Source of the DNA: JBDTLH01 sp039934875
Lineage (GTDB): Bacteria; Acidobacteriota; Terriglobia; Terriglobales; Acidobacteriaceae
Assembly (NCBI GenBank): GCA_039934875.1
Contig: JBDTLH010000342.1
Span: 1 to 5,371, forward strand
Length of the DNA stretch: 5,371 nucleotides
Direction: 5' to 3'
Position numbers and translations under genes: made by a program. Below the pieces are notes generated by a model. It saw nothing but the letters and a program-made list of their open reading frames with translations, was not told where the DNA came from and ran no database searches. Below are positions 1 to 5,275 of this stretch, in pieces (position 1 is the first letter of the stretch; every line of letters begins with the position of its first letter).

Positions 1-575
1 AAGACCAGCGCAAGGATTTCGCCAAAGGGCTGGGCATCATTGAAGCCCGCGCCGCATCCCTCAACCGGTTTCTGCAGGCGTATCGTCAATTGGCGCAGAT
101 GCCAAGACCTGCGCTGGCGCGGGTCCAGTTGCGCCCGCTGCTGGAACGGATTGCCGCGCTCGAAGTTCGTCTCACGGTGAAAGTCGATCCTGGCCCGGAC
201 GCAACGTTGATGATCGATCTCGATCAATTCGAGCAGATGCTGATCAACATCGTGCGCAACGGCGCCGATGCCGCCCTGCAAAGCGACCACGTCCCCGCAG
301 GGGCCGCACCAGAGGTTGAAATTCGTTGGGAGGCGCGCGACAACGCTGTTCTCATTGAGGTCATGGACAACGGTCCGGGATTGCTGAACCCGGAAAACGC
401 CTTCGTTCCCTTCTACACCACCAAAGCCGGCGGCAGCGGAATCGGGCTGGTGCTCTCCCGCCAGATCATCGAGGCCCACGGCGGGTCGATCCAACTGGTA
501 AACCGCGGCGGCGAGCGCGGCTGCGCGGCGCAAATTTCCATCCCCCTCGCCGAATCCAGCCAGCGCGCGAGTTGA
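1..575 (+). CDS. Sensor histidine kinase, NtrY-like, C-terminal part (5' truncated by window)
   Basis: This is the catalytic half of a two-component sensor kinase, which would autophosphorylate on a histidine and pass the phosphate to a response regulator. The open frame runs in from the left edge (first full codon at 3), so the real start lies outside; a TTG at 90 is internal. The first visible residues (LGIIEARAASLNRFL, then YRQLAQMPRP) match the second dimerisation helix of NtrY-type kinases. The phospho-accepting histidine helix should lie just upstream and is not visible. The ATP-binding domain is complete: N-box INIVRNGADAA with its Asn codon at 258-260, G1 box DNGPGL starting at 366, F-box FVPFYTTK, and G2 box GGSGIGL followed by SRQIIEAHGG. 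All ATP-binding motifs look intact. Sensor domain, membrane segments and partner regulator cannot be judged. The AraC gene follows 33 bp downstream on the same strand but is not a typical kinase partner. Confidence 0.93.
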   Translation, partial: DQRKDFAKGLGIIEARAASLNRFLQAYRQLAQMPRPALARVQLRPLLERIAALEVRLTVKVDPGPDATLMIDLDQFEQMLINIVRNGADAALQSDHVPAGAAPEVEIRWEARDNAVLIEVMDNGPGLLNPENAFVPFYTTKAGGSGIGLVLSRQIIEAHGGSIQLVNRGGERGCAAQISIPLAESSQRAS

Positions 576-600
576 CCTTCAAGCACCCGCGCCGTCTATT
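572..600 (+). promoter_or_regulatory. Candidate sigma70-type promoter for the AraC-family gene
   Basis: A TTGACC hexamer (572-577, five of six matches to TTGACA) is followed after exactly 17 bp by TCTATT (595-600, four of six matches to TATAAT). The -35 element overlaps the TGA stop codon of the kinase gene. Transcription would begin near 606-608, essentially at the ATG at 609, leaving no room for a ribosome binding site; no Shine-Dalgarno sequence is visible there either. This is a consensus match by eye only. Confidence 0.35.
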
Positions 601-608
601 TTGCACCG

Positions 609-1478
609 ATGTCCACAATGCCCAAAATCGCCGCGAACGAACCGCAAGGCCAACTCCGCCTGGGTCAGTTCTACGGAGAAGTCTCGGACCGCGCCAGCTT
701 TTCCGGTATCACTCTTTCTGACCTCGCGCACACCTGCGAACGTCACCTGCCCGCGCACTCGCATGAAGCTGCATTCTTCTCCATGATGGTGCACGGCGAC
801 TATTCCGAGCGCATCGGCTCCAGGAGTATTCCTTACCGCTCCTTCAGCACCGTCTTCCATCCACCGGAACTGGTCCACAAAGACCACATCGGGGCGGTCG
901 GCGTTCGCTTCTTCATGATTGAAGTGCAGTCCGAGTGGCTCGCTCTCTTGCAACGCGAGTTCCAGCGCCTCGACCTCTCACCGGGCCTGTGCCACGGAGA
1001 AGCGATGTGGCTCGCCAACCGGCTCTATCTCGAATACGACAAGCAGGACCAACTCCATATCGAGAGCCTGACTTGCGAACTGCTTGCCGCCAACAGCAAG
1101 GCCCGCATCATCCGCGAGACCCGCAAGCCACCCTGGCTCGCCGAAGTAGTCGAATACCTGCGCGCGGAGTTGGGCCGTCCGCTCACTCTCGAAGAGATCG
1201 CAACCAAGATTGGTGTCCATCCGGTTTATCTCTCTCGCATATTCCGCCACTCCTTCCGCCAGACGCTGGGCGAGTACCTGAATTCGCTCCGCGCTGAATC
1301 CGCGCGCGAACACCTCGCCTTCTCCCGCGAACCGCTCTCCGGGATTGCCGCCCTGTGCGGGTTCGCCGACCAGAGCCACTTCACGCGCACTTTTCGCAAG
1401 ATCACCGGAACCACTCCCGGAACCTTTCGTTCCCTTATTAACTCCCGCTTCAGCCGCTCGCGCCCAGCGCACGGATAA
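609..1478 (+). CDS. AraC-family transcriptional regulator
   Basis: A 289-residue DNA-binding regulator of the AraC/XylS family, of normal length. The C-terminal domain (about residues 177-278) carries both helix-turn-helix units. The first is LTLEEIATKIGVHPVYLSRIF at 192-212. The second starts at LSGIAALCGFADQSHFTR (243-260) and runs into the family signature RTFRKITGTTPGTFR. The N-terminal region (about 15-110) looks like a degenerate cupin sensor, with a histidine cluster at HLPAHSHE (46-53) and HPPELVHKDH (84-93). Ligand unknown. I chose the ATG at 609 as the first in frame; a second ATG at 618 would remove three residues. Neither has a Shine-Dalgarno sequence, so the start is uncertain by a few residues and translation may be nearly leaderless. 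It precedes the rhodanese pair by 70 bp on the same strand, making local control of those genes plausible but unproven. Confidence 0.92.
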   Translation: MSTMPKIAANEPQGQLRLGQFYGEVSDRASFSGITLSDLAHTCERHLPAHSHEAAFFSMMVHGDYSERIGSRSIPYRSFSTVFHPPELVHKDHIGAVGVRFFMIEVQSEWLALLQREFQRLDLSPGLCHGEAMWLANRLYLEYDKQDQLHIESLTCELLAANSKARIIRETRKPPWLAEVVEYLRAELGRPLTLEEIATKIGVHPVYLSRIFRHSFRQTLGEYLNSLRAESAREHLAFSREPLSGIAALCGFADQSHFTRTFRKITGTTPGTFRSLINSRFSRSRPAHG

Positions 1479-1497
1479 TCGGAGCAGGTTTCAATGG

Positions 1498-1527
1498 TTC
1501 TATACCTCTTTACCCGCTCTCCTATAC
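1498..1527 (+). promoter_or_regulatory. Direct repeat, possible AraC-type operator upstream of rhodanese pair
   Basis: Two eight-base copies, TTCTATAC (1498-1505) and TCCTATAC (1520-1527), match at seven of eight positions and sit 22 bp apart, about two helical turns. Tandem half-sites with this phasing are typical of AraC-family binding sites. The TATACC and TATACA inside the copies also resemble -10 hexamers, yet neither has a recognisable -35 at 16-18 bp, which would suit an activator-dependent promoter. The link to the adjacent regulator is inference, and a chance repeat in a relatively AT-rich gap is possible. Confidence 0.25.
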
Positions 1528-1536
1528 AAACATCCT

Positions 1537-1540
1537 GAGG
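1537..1540 (+). promoter_or_regulatory. Ribosome binding site that fixes the first rhodanese start
   Basis: GAGG lies eight bases before the ATG at 1549. It supports that start over the longer open frame, which extends back to 1345 inside the AraC gene and would place 68 residues with no domain character ahead of the signal peptide. Confidence 0.6.
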
Positions 1541-1548
1541 TGCTTTTC

Positions 1549-2466
1549 ATGACGGCTCGAACTCTCTTTTACTTTTCTGTGCTGACACTCAGCTCCATCG
1601 TAGGATTATCAAATTTTTCCTCCGCCCAGGCCGACGCGCAAACCGCCGCGCATCCGGAGATGATTGTCTCCACGCGATGGCTCGCCGCCCACCTCAATGA
1701 TCCCGATCTCGTTATCCTGCAGATCGGCCAAAACAAGGCGCAGTATGACGAACATCACATCCCCGGTGCGCGCTATCTTGCCTTCGACGACTTTATGGTC
1801 GATCATGACGGCCTAAAATCCGAGCTGCCCGCCGTTGACAAGCTCAAAGACACCTTCGAGAAACTCGGCGTCGGCGATAATTCCCACGTCATTCTCTACA
1901 CCCTCTACTGGTATCCCATGGCGGCGCGCGCCTATTACACCCTCGACTACCTCGGCCACGGAGACAAGGCCTCTCTGCTGGATGGAGGGTATCAACAATG
2001 GACCGCTGAGAAGCGCCCGATCTCAACTGCTCTGGTTACGCCCAATAAGGTGACGTTCACACCGCACGTGAATGAAAATGCCCGCGCGCTGATCGAAGAA
2101 GCAAAGGCCGCCTCGCAAGACACTTCGGGCAAAACCCTCCTGGTTGATTCCCGGCCGCCCAAGCGTTACCGCGATGGACACCTTCCGAACGCGATAAATA
2201 TCTACTGGAAAGAGACCATCGCGGATGAAGACAATAGCCCGGTTTTGTTGCCCCCGGACCAACTCCGGGCGCTATTCAAATCGCGCGGGATCGCCGGTCC
2301 GGATAAAGCGAAGCTGATTCCATATTGTGAGATTGGTTGGCAAGCATCGCACGTGTATTTCGTCGCCAAATACCTGGGCTATAACGCCGCCATGTATGAC
2401 GGATCGTTTAACGAATGGAATGGCGAGCGCCATCTGCCGGTGGTGAAGGGCAATAAACAAAAGTGA
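1549..2466 (+). CDS. Exported tandem-domain rhodanese (sulfurtransferase), first of pair
   Basis: A 305-residue two-domain rhodanese of the thiosulfate/3-mercaptopyruvate sulfurtransferase superfamily, which moves sulfane sulfur through a cysteine persulfide. The N-terminus looks like a Sec signal peptide: Arg4, a hydrophobic stretch at about 6-22, then SSAQADA with a plausible cleavage after Ala28 or Ala30. The mature enzyme would then be periplasmic. Domain 1 (about 38-157) begins STRWLAAHL, has HIPGAR at 70-75, and ends DGGYQQWTAEKRP. It lacks a catalytic cysteine: the loop position reads LYTLYWYPMAARAYYTLDYLG. Domain 2 (about 168-297) has DSRPPKRY, HLPNA, and the active loop YCEIGWQA with nucleophile Cys260. 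A glutamate straight after that cysteine is unusual, as basic or polar residues are common there, so substrate preference cannot be named. The closing motif FVAKYLGY then MYDGSFNEW recurs in the next gene. Stop overlaps the next start; likely one operon. Confidence 0.88.
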   Translation: MTARTLFYFSVLTLSSIVGLSNFSSAQADAQTAAHPEMIVSTRWLAAHLNDPDLVILQIGQNKAQYDEHHIPGARYLAFDDFMVDHDGLKSELPAVDKLKDTFEKLGVGDNSHVILYTLYWYPMAARAYYTLDYLGHGDKASLLDGGYQQWTAEKRPISTALVTPNKVTFTPHVNENARALIEEAKAASQDTSGKTLLVDSRPPKRYRDGHLPNAINIYWKETIADEDNSPVLLPPDQLRALFKSRGIAGPDKAKLIPYCEIGWQASHVYFVAKYLGYNAAMYDGSFNEWNGERHLPVVKGNKQK

Positions 2467-3410
2467 TCTTCCGCTGGACGCTCATCCTGAGTACAATAAT
2501 GGGGATGCTCTCGCCCGCACTGCCACAGCCAATAACCAGGAAAAAGATTTCCGAGGCGGGAATACAACAGCAGATGCTCGTCTCCACCGAATGGTTGATG
2601 CTACATCTGCATGATCCTGATCTGGTGCTGCTCTGGGTGACATCGAGCTCTGGGTCTCTGGCTAAATCGCGCATTCCAGGTTCGCGCGTCATTCGCCTCT
2701 CTGATATCTCCGTGACCCGCGAGGATATTCCCAATGAGCTCGCACCGGTCGAACAGTTGCGGCGGGTCTTTGCCGCCGCCGGCGTGACCGATCGCTCGCG
2801 CATCGTCATCTACGGCGAACGTTATGGCGTGCTCGCCGCCCGCGCTTACTTCACTCTCGACTATCTCGGACTCGCCGGAAACGCCGCGCTGCTCAATGGC
2901 GGCCTGGAAAAATGGAGGGCGGAACGCCGGCCCCAGACCAATCAACCAGCGATTACGGAACCACGAGGGGCTGCTCTTCCTCTCGATGAACCGGAATCGG
3001 AATCAGTGCGCGTCACTACCCCGGAGATGCAACAACTCCTTCACTCCGGAGCATTGCCGTCATCGGTTGCTCTCATCGACGCCCGCCCGGAAGACGAATA
3101 CTCCGGAGCGCGGCTCTCCGGAGACGTCAGCAAAGCGGGGCACCTGCCCGGCGCAACCAGCCTCTATTGGATGGACCTGCTGCTGCGTCGCGAAAATCCC
3201 ATCCTCCTCTCCGACGCTGAGTTGCAACAACGGTTCATCGCCGCGGGTGCTGCTCCCGGAAAAACCGTCATTACCTACTGCCGCAGCGGAATGCAATCAT
3301 CCTTCGACTACTTCGTCGCTAAATACCTCGGCTATAAAGTACGCATGTACGACGCCTCATTCTTTGAATGGAGCTGGGACGATCTTCCCGTCGAGCGCAG
3401 CGCCAAATAA
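2463..3410 (+). CDS. Exported or anchored tandem-domain rhodanese (sulfurtransferase), second of pair
   Basis: A 315-residue paralogue of the preceding gene, started by GTG at 2463, whose last bases overlap the upstream TGA (shared GTGA). This indicates translational coupling; only a distant GAAGGG at 2445-2450 resembles a ribosome site. The hydrophobic N-terminus (about 3-20), followed by PQPITRKK, fits a signal peptide or membrane anchor, but there is no clean Ala-X-Ala cleavage site. Domain 1 (about 38-157: STEWLMLHLHDPDLVLL, RIPGSR, AARAYFTLDYLG, NGGLEKWRAERRP) has no catalytic cysteine; its loop reads YGERYGVLAA. Domain 2 (about 182-312) has DARPEDEY, GHLPGA, and YCRSGMQSS with nucleophile Cys273, a more conventional loop than its neighbour's. 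The C-terminal motif YFVAKYLGY then MYDASFFEW is shared with the first copy, showing a tandem duplication. The stop directly abuts that of the convergent thiolase. Its natural sulfur donor and acceptor cannot be deduced. Confidence 0.87.
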   Translation: MIFRWTLILSTIMGMLSPALPQPITRKKISEAGIQQQMLVSTEWLMLHLHDPDLVLLWVTSSSGSLAKSRIPGSRVIRLSDISVTREDIPNELAPVEQLRRVFAAAGVTDRSRIVIYGERYGVLAARAYFTLDYLGLAGNAALLNGGLEKWRAERRPQTNQPAITEPRGAALPLDEPESESVRVTTPEMQQLLHSGALPSSVALIDARPEDEYSGARLSGDVSKAGHLPGATSLYWMDLLLRRENPILLSDAELQQRFIAAGAAPGKTVITYCRSGMQSSFDYFVAKYLGYKVRMYDASFFEWSWDDLPVERSAK

Positions 3411-4622
3411 TTACAGACGCTCAATGATGGTCGCGATTCCCTGCCCCACCCCAATGCACATGGTGCAAAGCGCATATCGCCCTTTTTGCGCTTGAAGCTG
3501 ATACATCGCAGTCATCACCAGCCGCGCTCCACTTGCGCCCAACGGATGCCCCACTGCAATCGCTCCGCCATTAGGATTCACGTGCCCGGCATCGTCTGCC
3601 AGCCCCAGATCGCGCGTGACCGCCAGAGCCTGTGCCGCGAACGCCTCGTTCAATTCGATCACATCCATCTGCTCCAGCTTCAGCCCCGCCTTTGCCAGGA
3701 CCTTGTGCGTAGCCGGTGCGGGAGCAAACCCCATGATCCGCGGCGCGACTCCGGCCATCGCGGTGGCGACCACGCGCGCGCGCGGCGTCAGCCCATACTT
3801 CTTCACCGCCGCCTCTGACGCCAGCAATAACGCGCCCGCCCCGTCGTTGATGCCGGACGCGTTACCCGCCGTTACCGTACCATCCGGCTTCACGATCGGC
3901 TTCAATCTCCGTAGCGCTTCCAGCGTGCTATCTGGACGCGGGTGCTCGTCGGCCGCAAATATTTTGGGATCTCCCTTCTTCTGCGCCAGCGAAACCGGCA
4001 TGACCTCATTCTCAAAAAATCCCGCTGCGTGCGCCCGCGCCCAGCGCTGCTGCGTGCGCAACGCCAGCTCGTCCTGGTCGTCGCGGCTGATGTTGAAATC
4101 CGCCGCTACATTCTCCGCCGTCTCCGGCATCGAATCCACGCCGTACTTGCCCTTCAGCAGCGGATTTACGAAGCGCCATCCGATCGTGGTGTCGTAAACC
4201 TGTGCCCCGCGGCTGAACGCTGTCTCCGCCTTGCCCATCACAAAAGGTGCCCGCGTCATGCTTTCGACACCGCCGGCAATCATCAAATCCGCCTCACCGC
4301 TCTTGATCGCCCGCGCTGCGATCGCGACCGCATCCATGCTCGAACCGCACAGCCGGTTCACGGTCGTCCCCGGCACCTCCTGCGGAAGCCCCGCCAGCAG
4401 CAGGGCCATCCGCGCCACATTGCGATTGTCTTCGCCCGCTTGATTGGCGCAGCCCATGATCACATCGTCCACCGCGCCCCAATCGACCCTGCCGTTGCGT
4501 TCCATCAATGCCTTCAGCGGAAGGGCGGCCAGATCATCGGCGCGCACCGTAGCCAAGGCGCCGCCAAACCTGCCAAACGGGGTACGAATGGCGTCACATA
4601 TATATGCGTCGTTCAAGCTCAT
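3411..4622 (-). CDS. pcaF: 3-oxoadipyl-CoA-type thiolase (acetyl-CoA C-acyltransferase)
   Basis: A 403-residue cytosolic thiolase that would cleave 3-oxoadipyl-CoA to succinyl-CoA and acetyl-CoA, the last step of the beta-ketoadipate and phenylacetate routes. Visible family marks are ICDAIRTPFGRFGGAL near the start, GCANQAGEDNRNVARMA (57-73), the nucleophile Cys92 in VNRLCGSSMDAV, SMTRAPFVMGKA (121-132), YDTTIGWRFVNPL, NASGINDGAGALL, NEAFAAQAL (325-333), the His359 motif GHPLGASG, and the second catalytic Cys389 in CTMCIGVGQG. The long match to the PcaF/PaaJ pattern favours these over general FadA or PhaA thiolases. One deviation is CGSS where PcaF usually has CGSG. I start at the CAT at 4620-4622 because MSLNDAYICDAIRTP matches the family N-terminus and the length is normal; an open extension to 4814 has no homologous character. 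No pca or paa partner genes lie in the window, so the exact acyl substrate remains inferred. Confidence 0.93.
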   Translation of the reverse strand: MSLNDAYICDAIRTPFGRFGGALATVRADDLAALPLKALMERNGRVDWGAVDDVIMGCANQAGEDNRNVARMALLLAGLPQEVPGTTVNRLCGSSMDAVAIAARAIKSGEADLMIAGGVESMTRAPFVMGKAETAFSRGAQVYDTTIGWRFVNPLLKGKYGVDSMPETAENVAADFNISRDDQDELALRTQQRWARAHAAGFFENEVMPVSLAQKKGDPKIFAADEHPRPDSTLEALRRLKPIVKPDGTVTAGNASGINDGAGALLLASEAAVKKYGLTPRARVVATAMAGVAPRIMGFAPAPATHKVLAKAGLKLEQMDVIELNEAFAAQALAVTRDLGLADDAGHVNPNGGAIAVGHPLGASGARLVMTAMYQLQAQKGRYALCTMCIGVGQGIATIIERL

Positions 4623-4626
4623 CTCC
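4623..4626 (-). promoter_or_regulatory. Shine-Dalgarno-like GGAG touching the thiolase start
   Basis: Read on the minus strand, GGAG immediately precedes the ATG at 4622 with no spacer, much closer than the usual five to nine bases. It is either a poor ribosome site or coincidence. The start itself is fixed by protein similarity rather than by this motif. Confidence 0.3.
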
Positions 4627-4702
4627 AAACTTATCAGTCTAGCGCGAAATGCCTGGCTCCATTGTCCTGCTGCTATGCTGGCGACAGAAGTACGACGGAA
4701 AC
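4623..4702. other. 80-bp divergent intergenic region
   Basis: This gap separates the minus-strand thiolase from the plus-strand unknown gene and must hold the 5' control signals of both, unless promoters lie within the coding regions. I see no pair of -35 and -10 elements with good spacing on either strand. Weak isolated hexamers are TATGCT at 4674-4679 on the plus strand and TAGACT (complement of 4635-4640) on the minus strand. No convincing inverted repeat was found. Confidence 0.5.
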
Positions 4703-5275
4703 ATGCTGGCGGAATTTGAGGTTGAAATCGGCGGCGCATCCCCCACCCTATCGGTACCCTGGGCGGATGAGCGCGGTCTTCTCGCCTACTTTGACCTGCG
4801 GCAAAATTCTGCATTGGTCGATGACATCCCCGAATCCCGCGACGTTGCGCTGCGTAACGCGCTGCTTCGGCTCAATGCACCCACGTCCCCGTTTCTCACC
4901 GCGAAGTGCGATCTCTGGACCACGCAAGAACTCTCTGACGAAGAAGTGATCTTCCGCGCCGGATGGAAGCACGCCAGCTACATCGATCTGCTGTGGCGCG
5001 ATCCTCCCCAGCGCACCCACTTCGGACCGTGCGAAGCCGCCATGCGCGCCTGGATCGTGGAGCTGCGAAAATCGCCAATCGAATCCGCCAGCGCCGCCAT
5101 TATCCTGCGCCGCTGCAACGTATGGAACCGCGCCGGATATTACTGGACCGTCTATCTCAGCGGCTTCGGCGACACCGGAATTTCCGCCCGCGATCTCTGG
5201 GCAGCCGCCCTCGAAGAACTCCTCGGCATACTGCTCCCGGCCTCATACGAAGCGGACCAGCTTCCCCCGCCGTAA
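4703..5275 (+). CDS. Conserved-looking protein of unknown function, tryptophan-rich
   Basis: I do not recognise this 190-residue protein. It looks real: the frame is open, the composition is balanced and acidic, and it fills the space between neighbours. There is no signal peptide or membrane segment, so it is probably cytosolic. It carries eight tryptophans (20, 72, 88, 98, 117, 141, 148, 166) and three cysteines (69, 110, 138) not arranged as a metal motif. The N-terminal third resembles beta strands (FEVEIGG, TLSVPW); the middle reads TAKCDLWTTQELSDEEVIF and HASYIDLLWRD; the C-terminus is helical (ARDLWAAALEELLGILLP) and ends PPP. I prefer the ATG at 4703, preceded by a weak GGAA, over an ATG at 4649 that would add 18 residues without domain character and lacks a ribosome site. 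It diverges from the thiolase and overlaps the convergent glycosyltransferase end by 33 bp. Function is not assigned. Confidence 0.75.
   Translation: MLAEFEVEIGGASPTLSVPWADERGLLAYFDLRQNSALVDDIPESRDVALRNALLRLNAPTSPFLTAKCDLWTTQELSDEEVIFRAGWKHASYIDLLWRDPPQRTHFGPCEAAMRAWIVELRKSPIESASAAIILRRCNVWNRAGYYWTVYLSGFGDTGISARDLWAAALEELLGILLPASYEADQLPPP

Noticed and set aside
978..1472. Open frame of 164 codons on the minus strand opposite the AraC gene
   Set aside because: Gly/Ala/Glu-rich shadow of the helix-turn-helix coding region with no recognisable motif; the plus strand carries the clear AraC signature.
1345..1548. 68-codon N-terminal extension of the first rhodanese into the AraC gene
   Set aside because: The added residues are low in domain character, overlap coding sequence in another frame, and would bury the signal peptide. 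The ATG at 1549 has a GAGG at good spacing.
3455..3487. Small stem (TGCAC, ATG loop, GTGCA) followed by a T run on the plus strand, a possible terminator for the rhodanese operon
   Set aside because: The stem is only five pairs, the T run begins about 15 bases after it, and the bases encode the conserved thiolase end CTMCIGVG, so the resemblance is weak.
2824..3495. Alternate-frame open region of 223 codons over the second rhodanese
   Set aside because: Composition is skewed to Ser, Pro, Thr and Arg, and the in-frame rhodanese motifs on the same strand explain the sequence.
3773..3784. Alternating CG run (six CG units), a possible Z-DNA or repeat tract
   Set aside because: It encodes Arg-Ala-Arg within the conserved thiolase sequence LTPRARVV, so codon use in a GC-rich genome explains it.
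4597..4606. Palindromic CATATATATG, considered as a TATA-like promoter element
   Set aside because: It lies inside the thiolase codons for AYICD, and no -35 partner is found at 16-18 bp on either strand. The ATA isoleucine codon early in the gene is odd for this composition but is a single codon.
4623..4814. 64-codon N-terminal extension of the thiolase on the minus strand
   Set aside because: It does not resemble thiolases, overlaps the unknown gene and would make the protein much longer than the family; MSLNDAYICDAIRTP is the expected N-terminus.
3942..4949. Long open frame of 335 codons on the plus strand, antisense to the thiolase
   Set aside because: The peptide is rich in Arg, His and Cys with no domain character, and it lies opposite a gene with clear catalytic motifs. 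It is a GC-rich mirror of real coding sequence.
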